From positions 124,001 through 188,000 of the forward strand of contig NZ_PDDM01000004.1 of NCBI RefSeq assembly GCF_002914585.1: a DNA stretch of 64,000 bases. Reading direction: 5' to 3'. Under the pieces are notes generated by a model. The model was not told the origin of the DNA. It did no database searches and worked only from the letters and a program-made list of their open reading frames with translations. The position numbers and the translations under genes are program-made. Source of the stretch: Pseudanabaena sp. BC1403. GTDB lineage: Bacteria > Cyanobacteriota > Cyanobacteriia > Pseudanabaenales > Pseudanabaenaceae. Shown in pieces: positions 1-8,483 of this stretch (position 1 is the stretch's first letter; every line of letters starts with the position of its first letter).

Positions 1-16
1 CTACAACGCTTTTTAC

Positions 17-70
17 TAAAATCTGAACCAGAATAAAACTTTCAAAAAATTTATTCTGGTTCAGATTTTA
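17..70. terminator. Perfect 21-bp hairpin at lipoxygenase 3' end
   Basis: Arms 17-37 and 50-70 are exact reverse complements, with a 12-nt loop. The right arm contains the stop codon of the minus-strand lipoxygenase gene. This placement fits an intrinsic terminator for that gene. Confidence 0.7.
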
Positions 71-1966
71 GATATTAATACTTTGAGGAATCCGTGATGG
101 TCTCAAATAGTTATAGTCCGTAACTCGTTTTTCATTACGAGACTTGATTGTTGACTCGATCGCCTTTAACTGATCTTGGAAATCGAGTAGGGGCTGCTTA
201 ATGCGATCGTCATTGAAATAACTAGGCCCATACTCACCCAAGGTCGTGTAATAGACCGAACCAAGAATATAAGTCATCGTCAATTGGCTCTTAGCCTGAT
301 CGATAGGAGGCAACATTGCAAAGAAATCTGCCTCGCTTGCACCTGTGGTTGAAGTTGGTGCAGGGGTATAGCCAGCTAGAGGAAATGCGGGAGCATAAAC
401 CATCAAGTCGCCTTGGGGGAAGTTCACCGCCGCATGTTGAGCACTACCAGTAAAGATTAGTAGAGTTACAGCATTGACTAAATAATCAAAAGTGCGAATC
501 TGTCCACTCTGTCCGAAACTAGTTACGCGACCACCATTGTCAGAAATGATTTCCTGTGCCCAAGCTTGCAGTTCCGAATCTCTAATCACATCATTGTCAT
601 TGAAGTAATAGATCGATAGATAGCTTTTAACCCAAGTTGAAATAGCATCCCAAACTAACAAAGCATCATCGCGATAGGGATAGTCTGGCAATAGGTTTGG
701 ATCATCAACTCCTCTCTTCTTCAAAGCTACAGGCAATATCGCCTCATCAAAGTTATAGGTTTTTACACCCTGAACTGAAAGTGCGCGAGACGAAGTAATC
801 GTGCCTGCTAATAGACTATCAATGGTTCCACCTGCATTAATCAGTCCTGACTGAGCCGCATCATTAATCGCTAAAGTCCCTTGAAAATGTGGCTTTAGTA
901 AAACATATAGAGGATGATTACTGGCGAGTTGGCGATTAGTAGCGATCGCAAAAGGCTCGATAAATAGATGAGTTCTACCCAAATGACTAATTAGTTCATG
1001 GTAATTAGCATCGGCAATTTGGACAACAGTTTTTGCTAGCATCCAGTTTGGCTCATCACCAGCTTGACAGACAAAGATGGGATTAGTATTCGGATCTTGT
1101 CCTAGTTGAATGGCGATCGGAGTCAGGCTCTTTTTCCCTTTAGGAATCGCAAATAGAGCTAAAGGTGCGTTGATATATTTCTGTTCTGATTTAGGGAAAG
1201 TGCCGCCTGCGATCGCGGTTAGTTCTACATAATCAGCCAAATACAAACGCCCTTCTGCTCCTGCCGCAGCTAAAGAATCACCAGCCAAAACCTTCTGGAA
1301 TTGCGCCTCAGTCAAGGGGAATTTGGCATCCAAAGCCTTAACCTTTTGAATCACTAGAGGATTAAAGCCAGCAACGCGTAACCTTGCAAATTCTGAATTG
1401 CTCTTAAAATTTTGACTGATTGCAGGTAGAGGAATAATCCAAAAAAGATTGTTGTATTCTTGAATGTTTGACCCTTCTAAATCAATTGGCTCATCTTCAA
1501 GAATTGTTGGCAATTCGGACAATAGTTCTATTAATGCATTTTCAGACTGAGACATGCTAGCTTCAAGCAAACGTTTTGAGAAGTCTAGTTGTTGTGCTTT
1601 AGATTTCTCTTTGTCAATGAATGCCGAAGGATTAGCTCGATCATTTAACAAAACTTTGACCACTACCTTCCCAACTAATAATCCCCAAGATAGAGAAAAT
1701 CTCTCATTCTTGGGAACCTTCTCTACCATTGGCAATGACTCAATATAGGTGTAGTTATATTGATAGAGTTGCCTAGATTGATTTAGAGATGCTTGACGCT
1801 GAGTAGTTGCGGGATCATTCTGAGGCAACAGCGGGTATTTGCTTGACTGCGATCGCCTTGATATTAAATTGGCTAAGTCTGTTAACTTAGCCGAAACGAA
1901 ATTTAATACTCTGGCAACACCACTCAAAAGCGAGAAGATCATGGATGCACCTTGAAATCTATACAT
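68..1966 (-). CDS. Lipoxygenase (catalytic domain only)
   Basis: Predicted to add dioxygen to polyunsaturated fatty acids to form hydroperoxides. The 632-residue protein shows the family's His-x4-His-x4-His-x17-His-x8-His signature at H323, H328, H333, H351 and H360. Further candidate iron ligands are H511 and N515 (in SAQHAAVNF) and the C-terminal isoleucine of IPQSINI. By analogy with plant and animal enzymes the iron ligands are H328, H333, H511, N515 and the terminal carboxylate. There is no recognisable N-terminal PLAT domain, so it is shorter than plant enzymes. A second methionine at residue 9 is an alternative start. Lipoxygenases are patchily distributed in bacteria. Regiospecificity cannot be read from sequence. 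Its stop codon lies inside a hairpin. Confidence 0.92.
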   Translation of the reverse strand: MYRFQGASMIFSLLSGVARVLNFVSAKLTDLANLISRRSQSSKYPLLPQNDPATTQRQASLNQSRQLYQYNYTYIESLPMVEKVPKNERFSLSWGLLVGKVVVKVLLNDRANPSAFIDKEKSKAQQLDFSKRLLEASMSQSENALIELLSELPTILEDEPIDLEGSNIQEYNNLFWIIPLPAISQNFKSNSEFARLRVAGFNPLVIQKVKALDAKFPLTEAQFQKVLAGDSLAAAGAEGRLYLADYVELTAIAGGTFPKSEQKYINAPLALFAIPKGKKSLTPIAIQLGQDPNTNPIFVCQAGDEPNWMLAKTVVQIADANYHELISHLGRTHLFIEPFAIATNRQLASNHPLYVLLKPHFQGTLAINDAAQSGLINAGGTIDSLLAGTITSSRALSVQGVKTYNFDEAILPVALKKRGVDDPNLLPDYPYRDDALLVWDAISTWVKSYLSIYYFNDNDVIRDSELQAWAQEIISDNGGRVTSFGQSGQIRTFDYLVNAVTLLIFTGSAQHAAVNFPQGDLMVYAPAFPLAGYTPAPTSTTGASEADFFAMLPPIDQAKSQLTMTYILGSVYYTTLGEYGPSYFNDDRIKQPLLDFQDQLKAIESTIKSRNEKRVTDYNYLRPSRIPQSINI

Positions 1967-2008
1967 CCATATATAAAACCTGAATGGTTTAATTAAGATA
2001 AATTTTTA

Positions 2009-2055
2009 TAAATAAAAGATAAGGCGGCGCATCGCGCCGCCTTATCTTTTATTTA
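2009..2055. terminator. 22-bp perfect hairpin between response regulator and lipoxygenase
   Basis: Arms 2009-2030 and 2034-2055 are perfectly complementary around a 3-nt loop, with a GGCGGCGC core and AT-rich outer ends. It contains the stop codon of the minus-strand response regulator, so it probably terminates that gene. It belongs to the window-wide hairpin set. Confidence 0.75.
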
Positions 2056-2744
2056 ACTAGTCCTGCTCTGAGAGCACGGACGGCGGCTTGAGTGCGATCA
2101 TCAGCGCATAGCTTGTTCAAAATATTGCGTACATGGGTTTTGACAGTGCCCACTGTGATGTAAAGGCGCTCAGCAATCTCGGCATTGCTATTGCCATTGA
2201 CAATCTCAGATAGCACTTCTAGCTCACGCTCAGTTAATGGCGTAGCGGCAAGGACTTGCTTGTAGTCTGCCTCAGCAGCATCAATTTCTACGGTTGCTTC
2301 ACGGCGACGTACCTGCTGCAAGACAATACTTGCGATCGCAGGATCGATCCATGAGTTGCCCTCGGCAGTTAGCTTCAGCGCTTGCACTAGATTTTCGGAG
2401 CTAATATCTTTGATGCAGTAGGAATCTGCTCCAGCGGCAAAAGCGGCTAATACGGTTTCTTGGCTATCGGTCAGCGTCAAAATTAAAACTTTAGTGGCAC
2501 GTCCTGCATCAGTAGCCGCTGCCTTGATTTGGCGAGTTACTTCTACGCCATCCATATCAGGCAAGCCCAAATCAACGATCGCTACATCTGGATGTTGGCT
2601 ATTTACCAGAGACACACCCTCTGCGCCCGTGGCAGCTTCGCCAACAAACACGAGCTCTCCCTGCTGTTGCAAGGCGATCTTCATGCCCATACGGGTCAGG
2701 TCATGGTCTTCAATCAGGACAACACGAATCGAACTCATAAGCAT
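2049..2744 (-). CDS. NarL/LuxR-family two-component response regulator
   Basis: DNA-binding response regulator of 231 residues. The N-terminal receiver domain (about 5-125) has acidic residues in IEDHD, a phospho-acceptor aspartate near D58 (VDLGLPDMDG) and a conserved lysine in CIKDIS. The C-terminal LuxR/GerE helix-turn-helix (about 165-228) contains LTERELEVL and VGTVKTHVRNIL. No histidine kinase is adjacent, so its partner and targets are unknown. Translation could start at the first or third codon (MLM). It is transcribed alone, with hairpins at both ends of its flanking spacers. Confidence 0.9.
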   Translation of the reverse strand: MLMSSIRVVLIEDHDLTRMGMKIALQQQGELVFVGEAATGAEGVSLVNSQHPDVAIVDLGLPDMDGVEVTRQIKAAATDAGRATKVLILTLTDSQETVLAAFAAGADSYCIKDISSENLVQALKLTAEGNSWIDPAIASIVLQQVRRREATVEIDAAEADYKQVLAATPLTERELEVLSEIVNGNSNAEIAERLYITVGTVKTHVRNILNKLCADDRTQAAVRALRAGLVK

Positions 2745-2900
2745 TTTTGCAGATTGTGCATAGTCTGTATTGATACCAGAATCTCATAGAAGGGGCATTA
2801 AAAATACTCAACTTAAGATTAACAGTGCTATAGGCAATGTTAAATCGTTCAAACTATCAATCGAATCTATAGCAACGTAAGAGATAGCTAGGACTAATCA

Positions 2901-2953
2901 AACCCCAAAAGATGAGTAGCGGCGCTTCGCGCCGCTACTCATCTTTTGGGGTT
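2901..2953. terminator. 25-bp perfect hairpin downstream of collagen-like gene
   Basis: Arms 2901-2925 and 2929-2953 are exactly complementary with loop TTC and core GGCGC/GCGCC. The outer end reads AACCCCAAAA. It lies 30 bp past the stop of the minus-strand gene at 2984-4552. It resembles the hairpins at 43825-43877 and 34209-34263 in its outer AACCC element. Confidence 0.7.
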
Positions 2954-2983
2954 ATTGCTATATAATTCCTGCACCAACAACCA

Positions 2984-4552
2984 TTAGTTTTTCCCAACGA
3001 CAAAAGCAGAGTCGATACTTTGGTTATATTTTGCACCGCTCTTGGTGGTTTGATTGATCACAATTCCATAGGCTGCATTGTAATCAGCTTTTAGCCAAGG
3101 TGAGCAATAACGACCAACAGGCAAAGTGTAACTATTGCCATTAACTTTCGCTCCCTCATTAGGCTCTAGTTTTGGTGGAATTTTGAAAGTAACTTTGCGC
3201 CGTTTAACATAATCGCCAGCGACTACACCAGTTGCCGATTGCTTACTAAAACATTCCACTTCGATTTGTGTCTCTTTGAGCAATTCGCGTACATTCCCGC
3301 GATCGCTAAGTATTAATTGATTGTCAGTGCCAACACCTGAGATTTTTTGCAATTGGAAAGAACTAACACGATCTGGATTAAATCCGCCTGTAATCTTTAC
3401 CACTTGAAGATTATTCTCAGGAATAACTTGATATTCCAATGTTCCTGGTAGTTGGTATTCAAGCTCTGCATTCTCATTGAGGACATTTACCTTTGCCCCA
3501 ATTTCGACTCGATCAACTCCTAAAGCCGCAGGAGTTTCTTTTGCCGCCCAATCAAATCGATAAAAAAGCCGTGCCGTATCTTTGAGATAGGTGTATGTAT
3601 CTGGCACATCAGAGCTAGCACGGAGTATGCGTGTCAAGCCACTTCTCTCAACCCAAATGTTTTTGATGAGTCCCACTTTTTTGCCGATCGCTACTCCTAG
3701 GGCGGTGCGATCGCTTGTAATTTCCGCAGGGATATCTAAACGTGGTACAAGCGTAATTTTTCCATAGGTGCCAGTTTTTCCTTCAAGACCGTTGTTACTT
3801 GTCAGTCCATCGCGACCACTTTGACAAGAATAAGAAGCGCTACTGGATTGTTCCTTTCTACTGCGATAGACCCAATTACCATCATCACTAGGAGTTTTTG
3901 AAGATGAAAAAGTATTTTGCAAAATATTTCCCACGACATCACTTATGAATTCGCCGCCTGATGTGGAGCAAACTCTCGAATGGCTAGAATAATGTTGCCA
4001 ATCAGCATTGGCATCTTTTGCCGATCTGCGCTCAATTTCTGTAGTACAGGTTGTAATTGTCCAAGAAGTTTCTTGGCAGTCACAACCCTTGCCGCCGAGA
4101 GCGCCGCGTCCATTACGCCCACCCTTTCCGCCATTGTTACGGATTTCGAGCATCTGGAGCGCTGCAATATCAGTGTAAAAAATAGTGGCATTGCCCCCAC
4201 GTCCACCATTACCGCCATTACCGCCGATGCCCCCACTACCACCAGATGCACCTATTAGAGAGAATTGAGGCCGACGAGGCTGCTCACAACTACTAGCCGA
4301 TCGCCCTGCAATTCCATCTTCAGCATCTTCACCTATTGTCCCCGTGAGATTATAAGCAGCAGGTTTCCCATCACCAACAATTTTGATGTCTTGACCATCT
4401 CTGCCATTGCGCCCATCTCGACCGCGATTGCCATCCTCTCCAGTAAGTCCAAAAGTGTTTTGAGCGATCGCTGAAAAGCTTACTAAAGGTAAGGTCAGAA
4501 TGGCGATCGGTAAAGCATGGATCACAAACTTGGGAGATAGAGGTTTCCACAT
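2984..4552 (-). CDS. Secreted protein with collagen-like Gly-x-y tracts
   Basis: Protein of 522 residues and unknown function. Residues 1-31 form a signal peptide: a basic start, a hydrophobic core and an SAIAQ cleavage region. Two or three glycine-rich stretches follow. Collagen-like GEDGNRGRDGRNGRDG lies at about 38-53, GGSGGIGGNGGNGGRGG at about 104-120, and another near 140-156. The rest (about 160-522) is a mixed-composition region with several cysteines and a repeated K(V)TFKIP-like beta character, and matches no domain I recognise. It is probably exported to the periplasm or cell surface and may take part in matrix or surface structure. The gene stands alone, with a hairpin after it. 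The ORF is certain; the function is open. Confidence 0.75.
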   Translation of the reverse strand: MWKPLSPKFVIHALPIAILTLPLVSFSAIAQNTFGLTGEDGNRGRDGRNGRDGQDIKIVGDGKPAAYNLTGTIGEDAEDGIAGRSASSCEQPRRPQFSLIGASGGSGGIGGNGGNGGRGGNATIFYTDIAALQMLEIRNNGGKGGRNGRGALGGKGCDCQETSWTITTCTTEIERRSAKDANADWQHYSSHSRVCSTSGGEFISDVVGNILQNTFSSSKTPSDDGNWVYRSRKEQSSSASYSCQSGRDGLTSNNGLEGKTGTYGKITLVPRLDIPAEITSDRTALGVAIGKKVGLIKNIWVERSGLTRILRASSDVPDTYTYLKDTARLFYRFDWAAKETPAALGVDRVEIGAKVNVLNENAELEYQLPGTLEYQVIPENNLQVVKITGGFNPDRVSSFQLQKISGVGTDNQLILSDRGNVRELLKETQIEVECFSKQSATGVVAGDYVKRRKVTFKIPPKLEPNEGAKVNGNSYTLPVGRYCSPWLKADYNAAYGIVINQTTKSGAKYNQSIDSAFVVGKN

Positions 4553-4685
4553 ATGCTAAAAACTTTGAAATTACTTTATTTTGTTGACAGTATCACTACA
4601 GGCTGAGTTCCTAATATATTCTAGAAATCTGCACCGCCTAACCTAAACTTAAAATAAAAATCATTAAATAAAAATCATTTGTATT

Positions 4686-4970
4686 ATGCCTGCAAATCAA
4701 GGTCAACAATTAGAAATATATAGTAGTAACCATCCTCAAGAAGTTTTACTGGTCAAGCTAAAAATTGATGATGAACTTGATGAAGTAATGATTTTTAAAG
4801 GCTTTTCAAGCTCCTTGATGCGATCAACAGCCTTTGATCCCGATGTGCCAGTGATTAGCGATCGCGCCGAAATATTGAGCATCGATCGCCTCGCCGCACC
4901 CTATAAGCCAAATCAGCCTAACTATCTCCAACAAGGGATAACATGGGAAGAGTTCTTTGCTTATTTGTGA
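4686..4970 (+). CDS. Conserved-looking small protein upstream of DUF815 ATPase
   Basis: A 94-residue soluble acidic protein with no transmembrane segment. The sequence includes VLLVKLKIDDELDEVMIFKG and ends in TWEEFFAYL. I do not recognise a named domain. The gap to the downstream DUF815 ATPase is only 34 bp on the same strand, suggesting co-transcription and perhaps a shared role. HIP1-rich codon use matches the neighbours, so it looks like a resident gene. Confidence 0.7.
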   Translation: MPANQGQQLEIYSSNHPQEVLLVKLKIDDELDEVMIFKGFSSSLMRSTAFDPDVPVISDRAEILSIDRLAAPYKPNQPNYLQQGITWEEFFAYL

Positions 4971-5004
4971 AGTGCATTCCTCGCGAAATTAACTTGATGT
5001 AGAT

Positions 5005-6339
5005 ATGCTTGAAGAGACGCGGCAATCGATTTATACAAAGCAAGTGAGAATCGCCTCATTATTGCTTTACCAAAATGTTTTGGAGCAAGAAGCATGGGAA
5101 GCCTATGTAAAGTTATTGCATAGCCTTGCCAACTTCGCTTTAGATGGTCATGAGAATAGCTCACGGAGACTTAGCTATTTATTTGCCTATGGAAGATGGT
5201 TCCGCGCGATCGCATCAACAGGCTACAACTGGCGAGACTATCTGATTTCGCAAATTTTGACTTCTGACAATCCCTTTAGTCAGCAAGCTCAAACCACAGA
5301 ATTTAAGTTGTTATCTCAATCATTGGTCGCTGCCGCCAAGCATGATCTCCAAGTCCTAGAAGAGATAAGTCTTTGGGGCGGAGATAAGCTAGTTGATTGT
5401 ATAGAATCTTTTGGCGATCGCCCTGTGACCTTGCAATTGTCAGAAAGTAATATATCGAGACTTTCGGAAGTTAAGCGATCGCTGATTCTCAAATTTCAAT
5501 CCACCGATGACTGGACGCAACTCCTGCCAGAGTTAGCCAATTATTACAAACATTCAGGCACAGGGATATTTACTGATTACGATGCATTCCGTTGGTGCAA
5601 AGGTCATCTTGAGGGGATTGCCTATCCTGATTTGGTTCAGCTATCCGATCTAATCGGCTACGAGTCACAAAGACAGACTCTGTACAAGAATACAGAAGCT
5701 TTTTTAGCTGGCTATCATGGGTTGCATACCTTGCTCTATGGCAGTCGCGGCACGGGCAAGTCTTCGATGGTTAAGTCATTGATGTATGCTTATCGCGATC
5801 GCGGTTTACGTCTAGTCGAAGTTGCTAAAAATGATCTTAAAGATCTGCCCATTATTGCCGAGATTCTGCGTCAAGTTCCACAGAAATTTATCATTTTTGT
5901 CGATGACTTGTCCTTTGAGGAAGAGAGCGAAGACTATAAGGCTCTCAAGGTAGTTCTGGAAGGAAATCTTTCTGCACAACCCAATAATCTTTTGGTTTAT
6001 GCAACTTCCAATCGTCGTCATTTATTGCGTGAATATTTTAGCGATCGCCCTAGCCTGAGAGATCTTAGTGATGGTAAAGAGGTCAATCCTTGGGACACAA
6101 TGCAGGAAAAGTTATCTCTAAGCGATCGCTTTGGCTTAACTCTGACATTCCTGCAAGCCGACCAAGAAATCTATCTCAAAATTGTGCATCACCTCGCAAA
6201 GCGTGCAGGTATTGAATTGCTAGATGATGATCTCAATTTTCGCGCCTTGCAATGGGCTACTCGCCATAATGGTCAATCGGGACGTACTGCGCAGCAGTTT
6301 ATCGATTTTTTGCAAGCAGATTTAGAACTTAAGCGTTGA
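5005..6339 (+). CDS. DUF815-family AAA+ ATPase
   Basis: Protein of 444 residues. The N-terminal half (1-200) is helical and unrecognised. The C-terminal half is a DUF815 P-loop ATPase, with Walker A GSRGTGKSS at about 246-254 and Walker B FIIFVDDLSF at about 295-304. A sensor-1-like YATSNRRHL follows, then an arginine-rich segment through LSDRFGLTLTF. The family is thought to act in ATP-dependent remodelling of unknown substrates. It is cytosolic, with no signal or membrane segment. It probably shares a transcript with the small gene 34 bp upstream. Confidence 0.85.
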   Translation: MLEETRQSIYTKQVRIASLLLYQNVLEQEAWEAYVKLLHSLANFALDGHENSSRRLSYLFAYGRWFRAIASTGYNWRDYLISQILTSDNPFSQQAQTTEFKLLSQSLVAAAKHDLQVLEEISLWGGDKLVDCIESFGDRPVTLQLSESNISRLSEVKRSLILKFQSTDDWTQLLPELANYYKHSGTGIFTDYDAFRWCKGHLEGIAYPDLVQLSDLIGYESQRQTLYKNTEAFLAGYHGLHTLLYGSRGTGKSSMVKSLMYAYRDRGLRLVEVAKNDLKDLPIIAEILRQVPQKFIIFVDDLSFEEESEDYKALKVVLEGNLSAQPNNLLVYATSNRRHLLREYFSDRPSLRDLSDGKEVNPWDTMQEKLSLSDRFGLTLTFLQADQEIYLKIVHHLAKRAGIELLDDDLNFRALQWATRHNGQSGRTAQQFIDFLQADLELKR

Positions 6340-6472
6340 GATGTAATGCGATCGCATCTTTAATCTCTGTGAAAGTAAGGTGCGATCGCCTAATTCACCG
6401 AAATCTTTACTATAGAAGGGACTCGATTGCCGTTGTATTTTGCAGAGATGAAAATTATTAAGGGTGAATATC

Positions 6473-6751
6473 ATGTCATTCCACGCACAAAACCAAGCGA
6501 AGTTATCTAGTTGGAAATTTATTGAAATGTGGATTGATCCTAGTTCTGATCTGCCCTATGTTTTGATGTTGATTGGTGATATGGATGGAAGCTATACACT
6601 TTATGACCCAACTGAGGGGTATCAGGTGGTTTATTCGGCGCGTGACTATGAGAAGGTGAAAGATTTTCTGTTGGAGGATGAGTATGTGCAGATTCGCGGC
6701 AGATATCAAGAAAATGCTGAAGCACGGAAATCTGAGCCTGTATTTGTTTAG
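6473..6751 (+). CDS. Hypothetical protein, 92 residues
   Basis: Small acidic soluble protein, not recognised. An in-frame GTG at 6464 would add three residues. ATG 6473 is preferred because AAGGGTG sits about nine bases upstream as a plausible ribosome binding site. Visible features are a W-rich start (SSWKFIEMWID), a DGSYTLYDPTEGYQVVY strand-like segment and an acidic helix (KVKDFLLEDEY). The fold looks like a compact alpha-beta domain. No functional claim is made. Confidence 0.65.
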   Translation: MSFHAQNQAKLSSWKFIEMWIDPSSDLPYVLMLIGDMDGSYTLYDPTEGYQVVYSARDYEKVKDFLLEDEYVQIRGRYQENAEARKSEPVFV

Positions 6752-7095
6752 GCGCGATCGCCTCAATCTCGATTCCGATCTGAATTGAAATATGTACGAA
6801 TTTCATTCAAGCGATCACCCATTCATTTCATGGATAAAATCGCTTGCTTTCTGACAGGTTTATGAGTGTGGTGATCGCTTATTCATTTCAAAAAAAATTT
6901 GCGTTACATTTCATTAACGCACCCTACTAAATTGTCTTCAAGACAATGCTCGAACTCGCGAAAATGTAGATAAAAAAGGCGGCTCGATGCGCCGCTTTTT
7001 TATCCAATAACTTACCTAATCTAAGATATAGGTAATGGATTAGATTAAACACATTTTGTAATAGTATACTTTTTATGTAATCTTCTAAGTTTTTT
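6752..7095. other. Intergenic region with short repeats and a hairpin
   Basis: No gene is supported. The stretch holds HIP1-like GCGATC sites and two near-copies of a GATCGC-TATTCATTTCA type sequence (about 6809-6833 and 6869-6892). An imperfect hairpin lies at 6969-7004 and an AT-rich leader precedes the next gene. Confidence 0.5.
6969..7004 (+). terminator. Hairpin with A-tract/T-tract
   Basis: GATAAAAAA pairs with TTTTTTATC, and inside it GCGGC pairs with GCCGC after one bulged G. The loop is short. The T-run after a GC-rich stem on either strand fits a bidirectional intrinsic terminator. Confidence 0.55.
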
Positions 7096-7440
7096 ATGAA
7101 ATATATTGCTTCAAAAAATGAGATTCTTCACTTAACTCAGGATTCATACTCATTTGGTGAGACACTCTGTGGGCATAAGTATGACTGTAATGAAAATTGG
7201 GAGGAAGTTGACTCAAGTCAAACATGGTGTTATCAAACTTGTAAAAACTGTGAACGTATTCGAGATATAGCAGAGAATTATTCAGAGACTAAGTCTAATT
7301 CCGAGGAGCAGGATAACTACTTGTCTAATAATCAATATTCGTCTAGCAGCAATTCTTTCGACGGAATCAAATTATTAGTTGGTGCTGGAGTGTTTGTATG
7401 GGGAGTTATCACACTTTTGTTGCCACGCAATAAAGATTAG
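7096..7440 (+). CDS. Hypothetical protein with cysteine cluster and C-terminal membrane helix
   Basis: A 114-residue protein. The N-terminal half is rich in Cys and His (GETLCGHKYDC, WCYQTCKNCERI), which could bind metal or form disulfides. A low-complexity Ser/Asn/Glu linker follows (about 60-88). The C-terminus has one hydrophobic segment, LLVGAGVFVWGVITLLL (about 93-109), followed by PRNKD, like a tail anchor. AT-rich codon use differs from neighbouring HIP1-rich genes, hinting at acquired DNA. Function unknown. Confidence 0.55.
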   Translation: MKYIASKNEILHLTQDSYSFGETLCGHKYDCNENWEEVDSSQTWCYQTCKNCERIRDIAENYSETKSNSEEQDNYLSNNQYSSSSNSFDGIKLLVGAGVFVWGVITLLLPRNKD

Positions 7441-7733
7441 CTTTATGCCTAATCAATTTAACAACTCTCGTTCAGTTGGCACTGGACTGTTAAAGAGGGA
7501 TGAGTCGCTCAAAGTATTTCTGGTCAAGCTTTTCACGGTTTTGCAGTCAATCACCATAAATCCTTACTGGATAAGCCTTACAACCATTTATCACTTCTTT
7601 AGAAACCAGTGCCGTTCAGTTCTGAAAGCTAAGTACAAATTTGATTGTATTGCGCTATCGCTAAATTTGCAATTTCTCTAACCAATCTAGCTCCTCCTCA
7701 TATTCTTGCTGTGTCACATCTAATTTAAATAAT
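7441..7733. other. Non-coding or decayed stretch
   Basis: AT-rich sequence without a convincing gene. Overlapping short ORFs on both strands have no coding character I can support. It may be eroded accessory DNA next to the toxin-antitoxin patch. Confidence 0.4.
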
Positions 7734-7877
7734 ATGGACACAAAAAGTTTCATTTTCGCTTTGTTGACATTAATTGCTTTGACTACACCTATTCGCCAAC
7801 AAAATTTTGCTCCTGTTGAATCAAGCAAAGATACCTTGTCAACGCCCACTATCAAGTCTGAAAAAAATAGTTTTTAG
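7734..7877 (+). CDS. Possible small secreted or membrane peptide (47 residues)
   Basis: A 47-codon ORF. Its N-terminus reads like a signal peptide or membrane segment (MDTKSFIFALLTLIALTTP), followed by a Ser/Thr/Lys-rich tail. A perfect 13-bp hairpin with a T-run begins 14 bp after the stop on the same strand, as expected for a short transcribed gene. Weaknesses are that no clear Shine-Dalgarno sequence precedes the ATG and that a 64-codon ORF overlaps on the other strand. Not recognised. Confidence 0.35.
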   Translation: MDTKSFIFALLTLIALTTPIRQQNFAPVESSKDTLSTPTIKSEKNSF

Positions 7878-7890
7878 GCTTTTACTTGTT

Positions 7891-7928
7891 AATAGAGTTG
7901 CAGCACGATGTACTGCAACTCTATTTTT
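7891..7928 (+). terminator. Intrinsic terminator, 13-bp stem plus T-run
   Basis: AATAGAGTTGCAG (7891-7903) pairs exactly with CTGCAACTCTATT (7913-7925). The plus strand continues in T. It is a classical rho-independent terminator, best explained by a plus-strand transcript ending here. Confidence 0.7.
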
Positions 7929-8198
7929 ATGCTTTGTTAGAAGGTAAGGAGACTTTAATATGTAGTTTCAGTGACTAGTTATCAAGCAGAACCTTTTTGA
8001 AAAATTAATAATTTAGCTGTATTTTTCAAAATATTCATGAATTGTGACTTCAAATAAGGAAAACAATCAATACCTCTATCAACTTCGAGAGCATAGAAAG
8101 GTGATCGCCTTTATGGTTGTTGAGATGTGATCGCAGTTTGATTTTGAGATTTAGGCGATCGCCTTGTGATGTGGTTATTTGAGTTGCGATCGCTAAAT
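7929..8198. other. Intergenic DNA downstream of the toxin gene
   Basis: AT-rich with clustered GCGATCGC-like sites near 8100-8190. No gene or strong structure is seen. Confidence 0.4.
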
Positions 8199-8483
8199 TT
8201 AATAAACCTCATCATGAGAGCCTATGTTTAACAATAAAATCGCATCCAGATCGGATTCAGCTTTTTGCACAAACTCAAACAAAATGCGATGGTTATAGTC
8301 TACAGAACAAGCCCAAATATCTGAGAGATCTCCAACCAGTTTATGAGTTCTCAAACTTGGATGATAAGGATCTTCCGCTAGTTGCCGCAACGTCTTTTCA
8401 ATTAAAGGGCGTAGTTGTGGACTTTTGCGAATTAGACGTTTAAAAGCTCGCTGAGATTTAGCAGTCCAATCAATATTTCTCAA
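8199..8483 (-). CDS. RelE/YafQ-type mRNA interferase toxin
   Basis: A 94-residue basic protein of the RelE/ParE superfamily, toxins that usually cleave ribosome-bound mRNA. Family hallmarks are the helical start WTAKSQRAFKRLIRKSP, the central DPYHPSLRTHKL, and the end strands HRILFEFV and LLLNIGSHDEVY. The only available start is TTG: an in-frame stop lies directly before it and no internal methionine exists. It overlaps the antitoxin stop as TTGA, giving translational coupling. The cognate antitoxin is immediately upstream. Confidence 0.82.
   Translation of the reverse strand: MRNIDWTAKSQRAFKRLIRKSPQLRPLIEKTLRQLAEDPYHPSLRTHKLVGDLSDIWACSVDYNHRILFEFVQKAESDLDAILLLNIGSHDEVY

Noticed and set aside
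5812-6021. Minus-strand ORF inside the DUF815 gene
   Set aside because: Shadow of the plus-strand coding sequence.
7445-7681. ORF of about 78 codons on the plus strand after the Cys-cluster protein
   Set aside because: No ribosome binding site, no recognisable sequence and unusual composition; probably chance in AT-rich DNA.
7661-7855. 64-codon minus-strand ORF overlapping the small secreted ORF
   Set aside because: The acidic C-terminus looks protein-like, but the strong terminator favours plus-strand transcription and nothing is recognised.
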